Shown: in pieces, positions 11,901-23,000 of the stretch
How positions within the stretch are numbered: the first letter of the stretch is position 1
Layout of the letters: each line of letters starts with the position of its first letter
Source of the DNA: Ichthyophonus hoferi
Lineage: Eukaryota > Opisthokonta > Ichthyosporea > Ichthyophonida > Ichthyophonidae
Direction: 5' to 3'
Assembly: GCA_002751075.1 (NCBI GenBank)
Contig: NAOQ01000367.1
Span: 41,882 to 70,898 of the forward strand
DNA length: 29,017 bases
Made by a program: the position numbers and the translations under genes
The notes under the pieces: generated by a model
What the model saw: only the letters and a program-made list of their open reading frames with translations
Databases searched by the model: none
What the model was told of the DNA's origin: nothing

Positions 11901-14100
11901 CTGTATATCAACTGATTCACATCCTAAGTTAATACATACCCCAGCTACTTTTAATATAGTTGTGTCAGACTTGTGATAATATCATGGATGTATAGAGACT
12001 TGGCTAGGCTAACTGGTCAGGCCAGGGATAGTCACCTCTAATACTATTTAGCCAAGGCACAAATATTTAGTTTGGACGGTTTATATTGATAACTCATTAC
12101 AAAGGCTTAATAAAAAATAAATAAACCTTTTCTTAAGAACCTGTTATTAGAATGAGGAAGCCAGTCAACTTAACAGCTTCAATAAAAGATGGCCCAAGCA
12201 TTCAGTTGGCAAGAAGGAATGAATAGGTTTCCTCCAAATCCTGAGGATACTGAGCTGGAATTAAACAAGACTTGGCAGACATTCGAGAACTGCAAAGATT
12301 CTGTTACTATAGTATTGAACAATGACTACCTCTGTTACCAAGGATCATCATGTGAGAATTAACTATGATACAGAATCAATATTTAACAGTATCAACCAGG
12401 TCATATGAATACCTGGACAATCAAATAAGAACGTGTGCAAGGCATAAAGGCCAGAAAAACCTCTAGGGAAAACTGTTTCACCTATAGGTTTAAAGTTACT
12501 ATTCAATAAAGCGTTTGAAGGAAGCTAATGTGGATTATAATTTGGCATTACCAAGGGCTATCAACACTTATTGTAGTCTGTTCATAATAATTGCTAATTT
12601 CAAGTTAATGCAAGATATCTAAATAGAGTATATATGGCTAGATAGGACCTGTGCCAATCGAAGGTGTTAAAGCACATTTTAACATATGAAAGGCCAGTTT
12701 ACTGGACTAACAGAGTGGATAGATTGATTCTATTGGTAACAACAAACAAGGCAATTTCATTCCATTAGTACCAAAAATGAAGAAGAGCAGAAGGAATGAT
12801 TAAGAGCTTAACAACAACCCTGAAAGAGATACATCGTACAATCCAACTGATTAGGACTCATAAATCTTACTGAGGGTATATGTAGTGAAGACTGTGTGTC
12901 AATATTCAAGCATCTGCCTGACATACCTTTGATGTACTTAAGGAATATCACATCAGGTTGTTAACAGATGTGAAAATCAATAGACGGTACAGGGGGTATA
13001 GGGAGATACTAAGGTGATCATATACTTCGAAAGTGTGAGGGACAGCAGAAAATAATGTCAAAGTAAACATGGAATCCACCAGGCAGTGTGGAGTTTATCA
13101 GGGTATGAGTTGGCCAAATAGCACAAGTTAAAGGTCTGACTCCTAATTACTAAGGCCAAGGCCTCATGAGGGACCTCCTACTAACATGATCTACTATTAC
13201 AGGATAGACTGGCTGGATGACAAAGAAATAATCTATTAGCCCAACTGGATAAGTCAATGATAATGTTTATTAAAGACCACAGGGTCATTGGAATTCTGTT
13301 TCCAGTGTTATATAACAAGAACAGGGAACGGTAAAGGAGACTCTTCATCAACCAAGAAGGTAAAAAATGTTAACAAAAAAATTACATAGCATCAGAGGAG
13401 TCCAGGCCTTCTTAGAGTGCATAAAGACAACTATTTTAGCTCAACAGACAGAGGAGCTATAATCGAGACTGTAGGGCTACCTATAAGCATAAAGCAAGAG
13501 ATATTCATAGTAGAACAACAGTCAGATGAAGACTGGCAGACTACCATGATCTATCTGCTCCTTTACCTTTAACTAACGTGAGGTAACAAAAGGAGTCAGA
13601 GGGTATACTAATGTAGTTGGTGTAGGTTACTAAGGTGTGGCAAATACAGCAATATCCCGACATGTGTCTGGGAGATGTTTATCCTACCATATATAGGGTC
13701 TAAACCTTCCGCCCAACACTCCTCCTTTCTCAGCATGAAGTGATATACCCCAGAATAAATAATATATATACACAAAGGAAATAAAACGTCACAGGACTTC
13801 AGCCAGTAGGAAAAAGGCTGGCTTTGAAGAAGGGGACAACGAAACCAGACACCAACAGCTCCACCTACCCACATTAGCGAGGTAAACCTCCTTGGGCGTA
13901 TACATTTTTATTCACAATTCACAGAACAATATAACCTAGCCAAGGTGCGTGAACAAGATGATATTAGATAGACAAAGATCAGAGTAGCATAAGGGTTGGG
14001 GTTTTATAAGGCAAAGTCAACCTGGCAAGGTTTGATATTGATAATTCATTATAGCACCTTTTGGTAACACGCACGCTTTCCTGCTCGTCAATTTTCTATA
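11901..14100. mobile_element. Decayed transposon-like internal region, family uncertain
   Basis: The block at about 12150-12330 repeats the segment that follows copies B and C (AACAGCTTCA, then a CTGAGGATAC block). The region to 13600 is less AT-rich than its surroundings and reads like heavily decayed coding sequence. A stretch near 13450-13575 on the plus strand has a weak resemblance to the pol segment between RNase H and integrase of Ty3/Gypsy-type LTR elements. If so, the long direct repeats upstream could be LTR-derived. It is clearly an old, broken relic. The family assignment is a low-confidence inference. Confidence 0.25.
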
Positions 14101-14162
14101 ATTTTTTTGTCTCAGTCGTATCATTGTGGCATCCATAATGCATGTAATGAAGACAGCCTATC

Positions 14163-14202
14163 ATGGCTACAGACAACGATAATGTATTAGATGGTACTCC
14201 AG
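14163..14202 (+). CDS. Possible upstream first coding exon of VMP1
   Basis: An ATG with A at -3 and G at +4 opens MATDNDNVLDGTP plus one base, then a GT donor (GTTAAA, weak). Spliced to the AG at 15757-15758 it joins VMP1 in the correct phase and would add 15 residues before the ATG at 15764. The acidic start recalls human VMP1 (MAENGKNCDQ). The intron would be about 1.55 kb, much longer than the other VMP1 introns. This is plausible but unproven. Confidence 0.3.
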
Positions 14203-14524
14203 GTTAAACCCTCTTACCACCCTCATACGTAGGTCCTTGTGAGCTACTAAATATACTATTGCTATTATAGTGGTTTGTCCTACCCTTCCACTGCTCTCGC
14301 TGTGTAAATCCTATAAAAACTGTATTTATTACAAGGTCCACATACAGTGGGTAGGAGGGTAGCCTAGCATATCTCTATAACAATGAGTACTAGTAATAAT
14401 AGTAATAATCCAGGTAATCTATTGCTGACGATGTCCTCCAAATATAGTAACTATAATGTCATATATTCGTCCCAATCTATACCTCCTCACCAATGAAAAG
14501 CCTCCCTTTTATTGTCTAAAATTA

Positions 14525-14532
14525 TGACGTCA
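14525..14532. promoter_or_regulatory. TGACGTCA palindrome upstream of VMP1
   Basis: A perfect CRE/ATF-type palindrome, 1.2 kb before the VMP1 ATG at 15764. Confidence 0.35.
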
Positions 14533-15469
14533 TGATATAGGGATGAGATAGAGAAAAAGATGGATAGATGGATGTTACATAGGTATGGATAATATATGGA
14601 ATAAAGAAGTATATATAGGTGTGTGTAAGCGATAAAACAGATAGGGTCCTGGGTGTATATATTACTAGCTGTCATACAAGGGTGCCCTGCGTTGGTGCCT
14701 CTGCCTTGAGACTACCTACAGGGTGGCTGTTATAGCGTGTAAGTAGAGAGAGCCCTTCCTTTTTCTGTTCTGCTAGTCCTCCATGATATAGAATAGCTTG
14801 TTGCCACCCTGGGTTGCACACTGGAACCCATGACGTGTGAGTGAGGGTTCTACACCTACATTATCTATGAGATAGAGAGAGCTTAACGCATAGGAACTAT
14901 AATCTGTAGGGGACATAGGGGAGGCTTACTTTGCCATATGTCATTATATGCATGTGCACACATCTTCAGACTTATACAACTGAGAGAGCAGGATAATCCG
15001 TCTGTTGCTAAAAGTTTAATATTTACAACATAACCTAAAAGAAAGCCTTACAATAGAGTCTCTCTGGGCCTCTCTTTTCTTTTATTGTTTTCTTTTATGC
15101 CTGCTCTTTACCATTTCTCAACCACTTCCTTAGATCTCTAATTTGGACATTGTTCTGTATGACTGTACCGTTTGTCCTACTTTCATAGTTTTTCTTTTGT
15201 GGTGTAGTTATGCTATAGACCCCACTTGACACTGGTGTTGTCCAGGCGGATTATTTCTTACTCAGGCCTGTCTTATATATACAATCCCTCCGCTCACCCC
15301 TTACCCTTTATCTGTCCCTCTCTGTCTTGGTAATTGATTGGGGTATTTTTGAATGAGTCGATGTATTTTGAGGAAGAGAAGTTTGGAGGTGGGTGGGTTG
15401 ATATAAGATTGGGACTCTGGATGTGTGAGCCCATCATATCAAGAGACATACATTGATTGGAAAATAGCC

Positions 15470-15519
15470 GAAGAAAAGGAAAAGGAGAAGGAAAGAGAAG
15501 GGGAAAGGGAGAGGGAAGG
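15470..15519. repeat. 50-bp pure purine tract
   Basis: An uninterrupted run of A and G (AAGG and GAGAA steps) about 250 bp before the VMP1 start. It is the purine-strand counterpart of the CT tract before SPP. It could form triplex DNA or act as a nucleosome-poor promoter element, but no function is shown. Confidence 0.75.
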
Positions 15520-15714
15520 TATAGAGATATATAGGGAAATGGAGGGAGGGCAGGTACCCTAGTACAGATTGTATGTTCTTGCCTGCATAGATAGGTGGCT
15601 ATCTGGGCCATGAGGACCTTTGTACAAGTTCTTCAATATATCTTAATGCTATTGTGTTGGAACAGTAGAATAGGTTGTGAGGATGAAGGCAATCAGTAGG
15701 CTGATGATAGTGAT

Positions 15715-15723
15715 GGGCGGGGC
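15715..15723. promoter_or_regulatory. GC box (GGGCGGGGC) before VMP1
   Basis: GGGCGGGGC is a classical Sp1/KLF site, 41 bp before the ATG at 15764. It stands out in AT-rich, CpG-poor surroundings. It supports a promoter here and a short VMP1 leader, against the distal first exon at 14163. Both promoters could exist. Confidence 0.4.
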
Positions 15724-15763
15724 TGCAGGTAGGAAGACAGGCTATGATCTTTAGACAGGAACC

Positions 15764-18306
15764 ATGATTGGACACATTGCGGACCACCGCCTCCCGTTAA
15801 CCCGGAGGCGTAGTAGTACTATATCGGGCATGGAAGAAATAGAAGCATTGAGAGCCCAGCATAGGAAGGAGAGGAAACACCTTACCCTCCTCCACAAACC
15901 ACAGTTGGTTCTCTATCACTTTAGCATGGTTCTATTGGAGAATGCCCGTTATTTAGGGTGGGTATATGACCTCTCCCCTTAACTTTATATCTATATTTAT
16001 ATCTATATGATAGGCATGGTAGAGATTAACTCAATGGCTGGGCCCACAGGCTATTACTTGTAACCCATCCTATCATATGGTTTGGTATGTTACCTGTAGG
16101 GTTGGCCTGGATGGGCCTAGGGTGTATAGAGGGAGGCCATCATTACTACATGGACGAACTACGATCCACCTTAAAGTTCTGTGTGTGGTGGGTTGGCCTG
16201 GGTATTCTCTCCTCCGTGGGGCTAGGCACAGGCATGCACTCAGGCATCCTGTTCCTCTTCCCCCACATATTCAAGGTATGGCCGGGGATGAGCCCCTTGA
16301 ACAGGTCTCCCTTTTGTCTGTTTCCTCTGACACCGCATATAGCGGGCTAGGTTCCTATAGACAGTGTGATGTAGATTCATGGCGGATTACCTATGCATAC
16401 TAGTAAAGTATATTGTATATAACATTCCTCTGTGTTACTTATATGGTTTTAATGCAGAATATTAGTTGGTTGGTTACATGCCCAGATGCATTGAGGCCCA
16501 TCATGGTAATAATGTACTCTGCCTATAAAGATAAGAAGAGAGTGGAATATGCTATCATGTGATATTATAGCTCTGACCGCCCACATGTGAAAGATAAATG
16601 TATCTGAACGGACTAATATATAATTGGTGGGGTGTGTATATTGTATTATATATCGATGATAGTTGATAGTATTAGTTAGAGAGGCTTCATAGACATCCCT
16701 ATGACGTCACCCCGTTCTGGCCATATGCTACCACATTTTATTGCATTGTAATAGTATGGGGGGTAAAGGGTAGGGTTCTCACTGTCTTTCCCTACAGGTG
16801 GCCACAGCTGCAGCCAAATGCCGGTCCACTAAGTTTGATCCACGGGTCGATATCTGGTTCCAACCCGATCCGTTTCAATGTTCCCCTAGTGGCCCAGACC
16901 ACTCAGATAATTTCTGGCACATTTTCTTTAGGGTCTTTCCCGCCTGTTTCATGTGGGGCATGGGGACGGCCCTGGGCGAGATCCCACCCTATGCTGTTAG
17001 CCGTGCAGGTAGGGGTTGAAGAGGTTGCTGTTTTAATGAGCCTGATGGATCCAATGGGATATTTATGTTAAAGCACACACACACATCCCTTTCCACATCT
17101 ATTCCCATATGTATCACCTTCTGTCTATAGCTCTTATTCCCTAAAGCTATGCACACCGTATTGGTGAATGCTAGCACTAGTGTATGAGGGAGGCTTATTG
17201 GTGGGATGACATGGGTCACGTGGCATATAGCCATGTAACCTAGATATGACATGTGGAGCTGAGGGAGGTGGGAGAGGGAACTAACGGGAAGGGGACAGCA
17301 CGTATTGCTGGAGCGGTGGATGAGGAATACGAAGAGCTCACTCAGAGCGTGTCCCGTTGGGATGTGGTCAATCGCACCAAGTTGTGGACTATACGTTTTC
17401 TGCAGGTTCATGGCTTCTGGGGCGTTCTTCTCATGTCAGCCTGGCCCAACATGGCCTTTGACCTGTGTGGTAGGTTTCCTTGGTATTGCCAGGACGGTGA
17501 GGGGTCCCTGTGAGGTTGTATGGAGGGGATGGCACTATGGTATTGGGGTGAGGTGTGGGATGGCGGCCCTTGACTGGGTGGTATACTTATACAGGGATAT
17601 GTTGTGGCCACTTCCTGATGCCCTTCTGGACCTTTTTTGGCGCCACGGTGATTGGCAAGGCTGTCGTCAAGGTTAACATGCAGGCAGGTGAGTGGTTATA
17701 AATGGCTCTAGGTGGGTTATGGGGGTTATAATGTGTCACTAACCTTTGTGTCTGCAGTGTTTTTTATTACTTTATTTACCGATCGTTATCTGGAGAAAGT
17801 ACTGGCTCTGGCCGACCGGTTGACCCCCGGACACTTTAACCTGGGAAACAAGTTAGAGAAGTACCTACTACATCAACAGATGAAATTCCATCACGGGAAG
17901 GAGATGAAGGAGGTGGCCCCACTGGCCCGCCTAAGTAACTATGTTATAGTGGTCTTTCTTACCTGGTATGCTTCTCCTCTCCCTACACATACCTCATGTA
18001 CCTACCACTTGCTACTCTTTTCCTTCTCTATGATGTCCTGGTTGCTGTGGTTGCTGATGTAATGTCTCCTGCACCAATAGTATTGAAGTACTTAGCGGTG
18101 GTGCTTTTCACTATATTTCTATCCCCTGCCCTATCCTGTGTACTCTAAAATGTCTATGGCTGACCGTCCGCCTTGCCCCTTTTACTCCTGTCAGGTTTGC
18201 CCTCTCGTGTATGGAACAGTTTGCTCAAAAGAGGGCGGCCGACCTAGATAACGCTGAGCTAGATCGACTACTTATGGACAGGCAAAAGGAAAAGAAGGCA
18301 GCATAG
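15764..18306 (+). CDS. VMP1: Vacuole membrane protein 1, VTT/DedA-type ER scramblase, 7 exons
   Basis: VMP1 is an ER multi-pass protein needed for autophagosome formation, phospholipid scrambling, ER-organelle contacts and SERCA control. Exons: 15764-15957, 16050-16275, 16798-17008, 17299-17469, 17595-17687, 17758-17965, 18195-18306. All introns are GT-AG and in phase. The product is about 404 aa (human 406). Family landmarks: [15 protein letters not shown] (about 114-128), CMWGIGTAIGE-like [15 protein letters not shown] (exon 3), [14 protein letters not shown] across exons 3-4, [15 protein letters not shown] (human PNPLFDLAGITCGHF) and [16 protein letters not shown] (exon 5), the core of the VTT (SNARE-associated) domain. 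The C-terminus KKAA is a classical KKXX ER-retrieval signal. The ATG has ACC before it. A nearby ATG at 15830 would lose 22 residues. The exon 1-2 junction was chosen by phase and to retain the membrane span [20 protein letters not shown], and is the least certain. Confidence 0.93.
16702..16709. promoter_or_regulatory. TGACGTCA palindrome in VMP1 intron 2
   Basis: A perfect CRE/ATF-type palindrome in the 522-bp second intron of VMP1, about 90 bp before exon 3. Confidence 0.35.
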
Positions 18307-19315
18307 TGCTGGATCAGGCCGGATATGTCACAGCTATACTAACTGAGCCTTGGTTATTAATAGGATGCCTAATGTGTCCCAGCAGGATGACTGCGGGATA
18401 GCATGTTGGGGGCCATCTCTACCAGACCTTTTAATTTAGAGTATTTGTAATATTTGAATTGTTATTTATTGGTTGTTGTCGACTTGACCGACAGAGAATT
18501 CCAAGCTACATTTAGGCCTAGCCTAACCTGATACAGACAGCCAGCCTGTCCTAGTTACTGGGCCAACTACTATAACTGCACGAGCCAATACAGCTTAGTA
18601 GCCTAGCTACAATGATGTCTGCCCGATTGACTATTTTAAAGCCAGCCTACTATATGTATAGAAACATCTTTTATTCTTGTCGTCACTCCTGGTAACAGCC
18701 AGACAAGCCAAGGTTGCTACCGCTTTATAGCCATGGACTCTAGAAGGCTTATAAGCGGCCAGTCCCTGTAAAACATGGGTTAGCCCTCTAGGTTTATTAT
18801 TGCAGTATTGACTAATCTGCATGTATGGCACTCTAGTCATAGCCAGATCAATGTGATGACTTAACAGACATACTATAAAGACCTCTGCAAAGCGACTCAC
18901 CTATATATATTATTTGAAAGTACCGACCAATGCTAAATATTAAGCAGTGAAGATAAAGCATTTAAAACACAGTAGGTGTTGCTGTTAAGTGACCTTTATG
19001 ACTTGTATGTTTAACCATTACTCAAAAAATTCTGTGGACAATGTGTTGTGATGGCTATTACAATAGCGTGTAAATAAAAGCTGAACTAGGACGGCAATAC
19101 ATATTCACGAAGGCAAAAGACCGTAAAGGCGACCTCAATCTACCGAGTTCACTGACCTCGGCTAATATATAATGATATGTTGGTCATTTGAACCGTGTAG
19201 CTTATTTTTTATCAACAGTGCCAACCACTTAACTCTAAATCCCAACAAAACTTTCCATATTCAGACTACCTTGACACTGCAAATACTCCATTTATATTAG
19301 TACTAGGCTAGTGTT
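18307..19315. other. VMP1 3' region and intergenic DNA
   Basis: No gene is recognised. The nearest canonical AATAAA after the VMP1 stop is at 19073-19078, 767 bp downstream, so the 3' UTR may be long or may use a variant signal. A minus-strand frame at 18631-18900 has no ATG near its start and no recognisable product. Confidence 0.5.
19073..19078 (+). terminator. Possible VMP1 poly(A) signal (AATAAA)
   Basis: The first AATAAA on the plus strand after the VMP1 stop at 18306. The distance (767 bp) is long compared with SPP and THADA, where a signal lies within about 110-160 bp, so an earlier variant signal may be used instead. Confidence 0.25.
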
Positions 19316-19925
19316 CTTTTTTTTTTGATACTATACTATATTTTTACAAATTTGGTACGATACTAATATGGTACTAGTACTATATTTATATTATATTAAA
19401 GCTATACTAATACGATGCCAGTATTTTATTTATGCTATTTTAATATTATATTAATATTAATGCAATACTTGTACTATACTATACTAATAATATATCTATA
19501 CAAATGTTGTATTTATGCTATATCAATAATATATTTATATTATATTCATACAATACGTATACTACGCTAATACTATAGTAATATAATATCTATACCAATA
19601 TTGGATTTATGCTGTATTGATGCTTTATTAATACTATATTTATATTGTAAATATACTGTATTCAGATTACTATATCGATATTATATTAATATTATATCTA
19701 TACTATACGAATACTATAGTAGTATATTATATATACTGTAGTAATACTATATTCATGTATGATCTATACTACATTGATATAACATCTATATTACACTAAT
19801 ACTATGGTAATTTCATATCTAATACTACACTACTACTATCGTAATATAATATCTATACCACATTATTACTGTGTTAATATATTATCTAATTACATTATTA
19901 CCGTATGCGTGTAATATACCTTTAA
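19316..19925. repeat. Imperfect AT-rich tandem array (minisatellite-like)
   Basis: After a T11 run come about 600 bp built from variants of TAATACTATA, TTTATATTATAT and TCTATACTA. A longer module recurs: ACTATAGTAATATAATATC at about 19571, with related versions near 19712, 19800 and 19842. G is very rare. It lies directly before the THADA 5' end. Copies are diverged, so it looks old and not actively slipping. Confidence 0.7.
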
Positions 19926-20089
19926 CACCTTCGATGCGTTTAGGTCACCTCCAGGGTGTGAAATCTGTTCCTAAGTTGTATATTTATATTTATGAGAACC
20001 CATAGTACTGTACCAAGAATGTAGTGTTTTCATAGCCTGTATAGGGACCCTTTACCTTGATCGCACCTGCCTGTGCATTTAGGATAGCC

Positions 20090-23000
20090 ATGAGTGAGGT
20101 GAAGTTCAAGTTGTATCCGCCAGGTAATCCTAACCGGCGGCCACCTGCTGGTACGCCTGTGTCCGTCCCAGCTGAGCAGATATCGTGCCTACAAGGTGGG
20201 TGGATCTAGTAACCTGGCTGAAGGGGTCCTGTTCCTGTTACTTTCCAAGACCCAATAAGTTAAGAGTCTACAAGTAACGCTAGTCTGCATTTATATTTGT
20301 GGTAGCACTAACTATCAAGTAACCAGCTGCTCGCCCATACAGCATTGAAGGCAACTATAACGAAAAACGGGCTTCCCTTGCAAACCTTGGAAATACTACT
20401 GCTACTCTGCCAAGAGACGGTGCTCAAGTCACAGTTGCAAGGCATTAAAAGGTTGATAGCGAGTTATGGGGCCTCAAAGAACTACAAGGAGCCTGTGGAA
20501 GAGTGGGCACTGGCCATAAAGGCTTTTGCGCACTTGTGTTTTTCCACCACAACTGAACCTCTACTCTACCATGTTCTGAATTTGTTGCAAACAATAGCTA
20601 CTCAGGCTCCAGGTGTGCCCCTGTTAGCCCTACTCCAGGAAGTCACTGAGAAAGGGTTGACTGGCAGTCCTCAGTTCATCAACCCTTCAGGGGTTATCAC
20701 CTTTCTGGGCTCCTTAAGTAGACTCGGGAAAGGTTTGTACTGTTTGCCTTCCCTACTACTGCCTTCTTTGGCCCTACTTCCTGGCCATAGTTACAACCAT
20801 AGACTTGGAGCATTTTGTTAATTACTAGATTACTGCTCTATTTGACTAAAACATAGTCATGTTACGTCTTAGTTCATTTGGGGCACAAAGGATGTGGACT
20901 AATAGTGGGTAATATAACTTTATTGGGAGGCTAAAGGCGGTGACTTGTTACTATGGAACAGTGTCCTGATGGTATGAGGTAATAGGGGGCGTAGGTCAGG
21001 ACTGGTTGAGATGCTGCAGATCAATGGCATTAGTGGCTACCGGCCAGTGGCTTGAAACCAGCAGCCTCTCTCATACTAGCCATGATGTCAAGGTCAGGTG
21101 TGGTGTCTAGAGCTAGTACTTGATAGTCTGAGCGTGTATAGACAAACTGAACGAGGAGATGGTGTTGATAGGCGTCCAAGTCGTGGTCAGGGCCACATTC
21201 ATTTTCTTTCTCTGTACCTTCAATATGATTGTACGGCTTGGTGTTTTATGTACCTTGCTCTAAAACCGTCTTTTAGAAACTTATTTAAATGGAACTGGTT
21301 GGGTTGGTCAGTAATAGCGAAGAGTGGTCTAGACGTTCTCTTTAAGAATATGATGGGGGGGGTGACCATGCTTTCCTATTCCTAGGCAGGCGTATGGGTG
21401 AATCAGTATTGGTTGAGGATTAATAACATGACTTTTTTGTTTTTGATTACTACAGGCCCTCTTGGCAGGCCTTACCATTCTCCTAAGACAACAGGGCACT
21501 CCACCCAACTCTGAGCTATCCGCCCGTCTCCTTCCTCTGATAACTGATGCAGGACAGCTTAATGAGGTTGCAGTACTTGCAGCACAGTCCTTAGTACTAG
21601 TGGACCCAGACCATGCTCAATCCCTGTCTAAAACCTTGACATTAATTAACAGAGGGCCATTGGACGGTATCAGTGCTTTGGCTTGTGTTTATTTGGCCCG
21701 GGGTCTCCTTTTGGAGCTACCCACTGTCCTGCTAGCCGACTGGGACTCTGACGATTCTTGTGCACTATTGAAGCTATGGCCTGTATTACAGAAGGGTGCT
21801 AGGGTAGAGGGTGGGGCCAGAATGGCAGCACTGCAAGGGTTGGCTACCTGGATATTACAGGTCAGGGGAAGGGATCTGGGGATGGGTGTGGCTCCTATTG
21901 ATTGGTATAGGAGACTGACAAGGGGCTCTGCAGGTTAGCAAGGCTGTGGACTTGGCTCTAGACAGTGGCGACACTACCAAAGTTAGCCTGTGGACTGCGG
22001 CATTGCAGGGCCCGAATGACCTTTGTAGGCATATTCTAGATGTGGTTTGGGCTAACTGGCTTATAGGCGACGTGGTGGCCCCCATGCAGTGTCGGCAAAT
22101 TGTCCAGACCTTATTGGCTATGATGCAGAAGCTAGGAGGTGAACATGGGCTCTCTGCCCATAATCTGCCTCTCAACCATATGCTGCAGACAGATTGGTCA
22201 AAGAAAGCAAAATATGAGGTCCTGGGCCTGTTTCTCCCCATCATTGGTGCCCAGGCCTTGCTGGGCCTCTTCCCTAGACTACCTCAGGTCATAGTGCAGG
22301 CTTTAGGGACAGGCTCATCTGCCTTGGTACAAGATATTCTGGTCTTTATTGAGCTGTTTAATGATAAGTTAATCACTGAATACCAGGCAGATGGCTTCCC
22401 TCTTAATAAGAGCATTAGGTAGGTGACTTGATCTGGCTGAAAAACAATGTGTGTCACTGAGGTCAGGGGTTTATAGTAGATACACCATCTGACTTGCTGG
22501 CCTTCCTTACAGTGCCATTATAGACCTTTGGGCCATAGTGTTACTTCAAGGTTTAGAGGGCATGGCTGATCACCAACAGCTCATTCTCCTGCAATACCTC
22601 TTGCTTTCCCTGTTAAAGCTTGGGCCTGAAGCCGGACCCTTGTTGATTGCTATATGTAGTGGTGGGCAGGCTGCCAAGCCAAGGGCTAACAACTGTCTGC
22701 ATACAGTTGCATTGCTCTTGGCACTCCAAACACAAGGTATACCTGTACATACCTTGTTGTTTGGCCCCTCGCACCCCCCCGTTGTGTTGGGTGCGACCCA
22801 CAGTCAAGTGTTGGTACTCCTGACTCAAGCGCTGGTGCACCCCTGCACTGAGGTGATACTTGCTGCCTGCAGTCTAGTGTGCAAGGCCCCTCTTGCTGCT
22901 AGCCCGGTGACCCATGAAGAGACCAGGCTTGTTCAATGGTAGGTAGTACATCTTAGCATGGACGGAGAGGGATGGTAAGGTGTATGGCATTGATTGACAG

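Larger units (their letters stand above)
14203..15763. other. Region upstream of VMP1: leader intron or promoter
   Basis: No gene is recognised here. The region holds a TGACGTCA palindrome at 14525-14532, a 50-bp pure purine run at 15470-15519 and a GC box at 15715-15723 just before the VMP1 start codon. It is either the first intron of VMP1 (if the exon at 14163 is real) or its promoter. Open frames on the minus strand over the purine run are low-complexity and not credible genes. Confidence 0.55.

Noticed and set aside
15294-15611. Minus-strand open frame of 105 codons (Pro/Phe/Ser-rich)
   Set aside because: Its length comes from the purine tract, which yields low-complexity residues; there is no family resemblance.
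16989-17411. Minus-strand open frame of 140 codons opposite VMP1 exons 3-4
   Set aside because: It is antisense to conserved VMP1 exons and crosses an intron; the plus-strand protein matches VMP1 throughout.
18631-18900. Minus-strand open frame of 89 codons with a GTGAGT donor-like start
   Set aside because: No ATG start, no acceptor/donor pair giving a recognisable protein, and it lies in the VMP1 3' flank.
21098-21385. Plus-strand open frame of 95 codons inside THADA intron 2 as a missing exon
   Set aside because: No THADA-like residues, and no donor/acceptor pair that fits the phases of the neighbouring exons.
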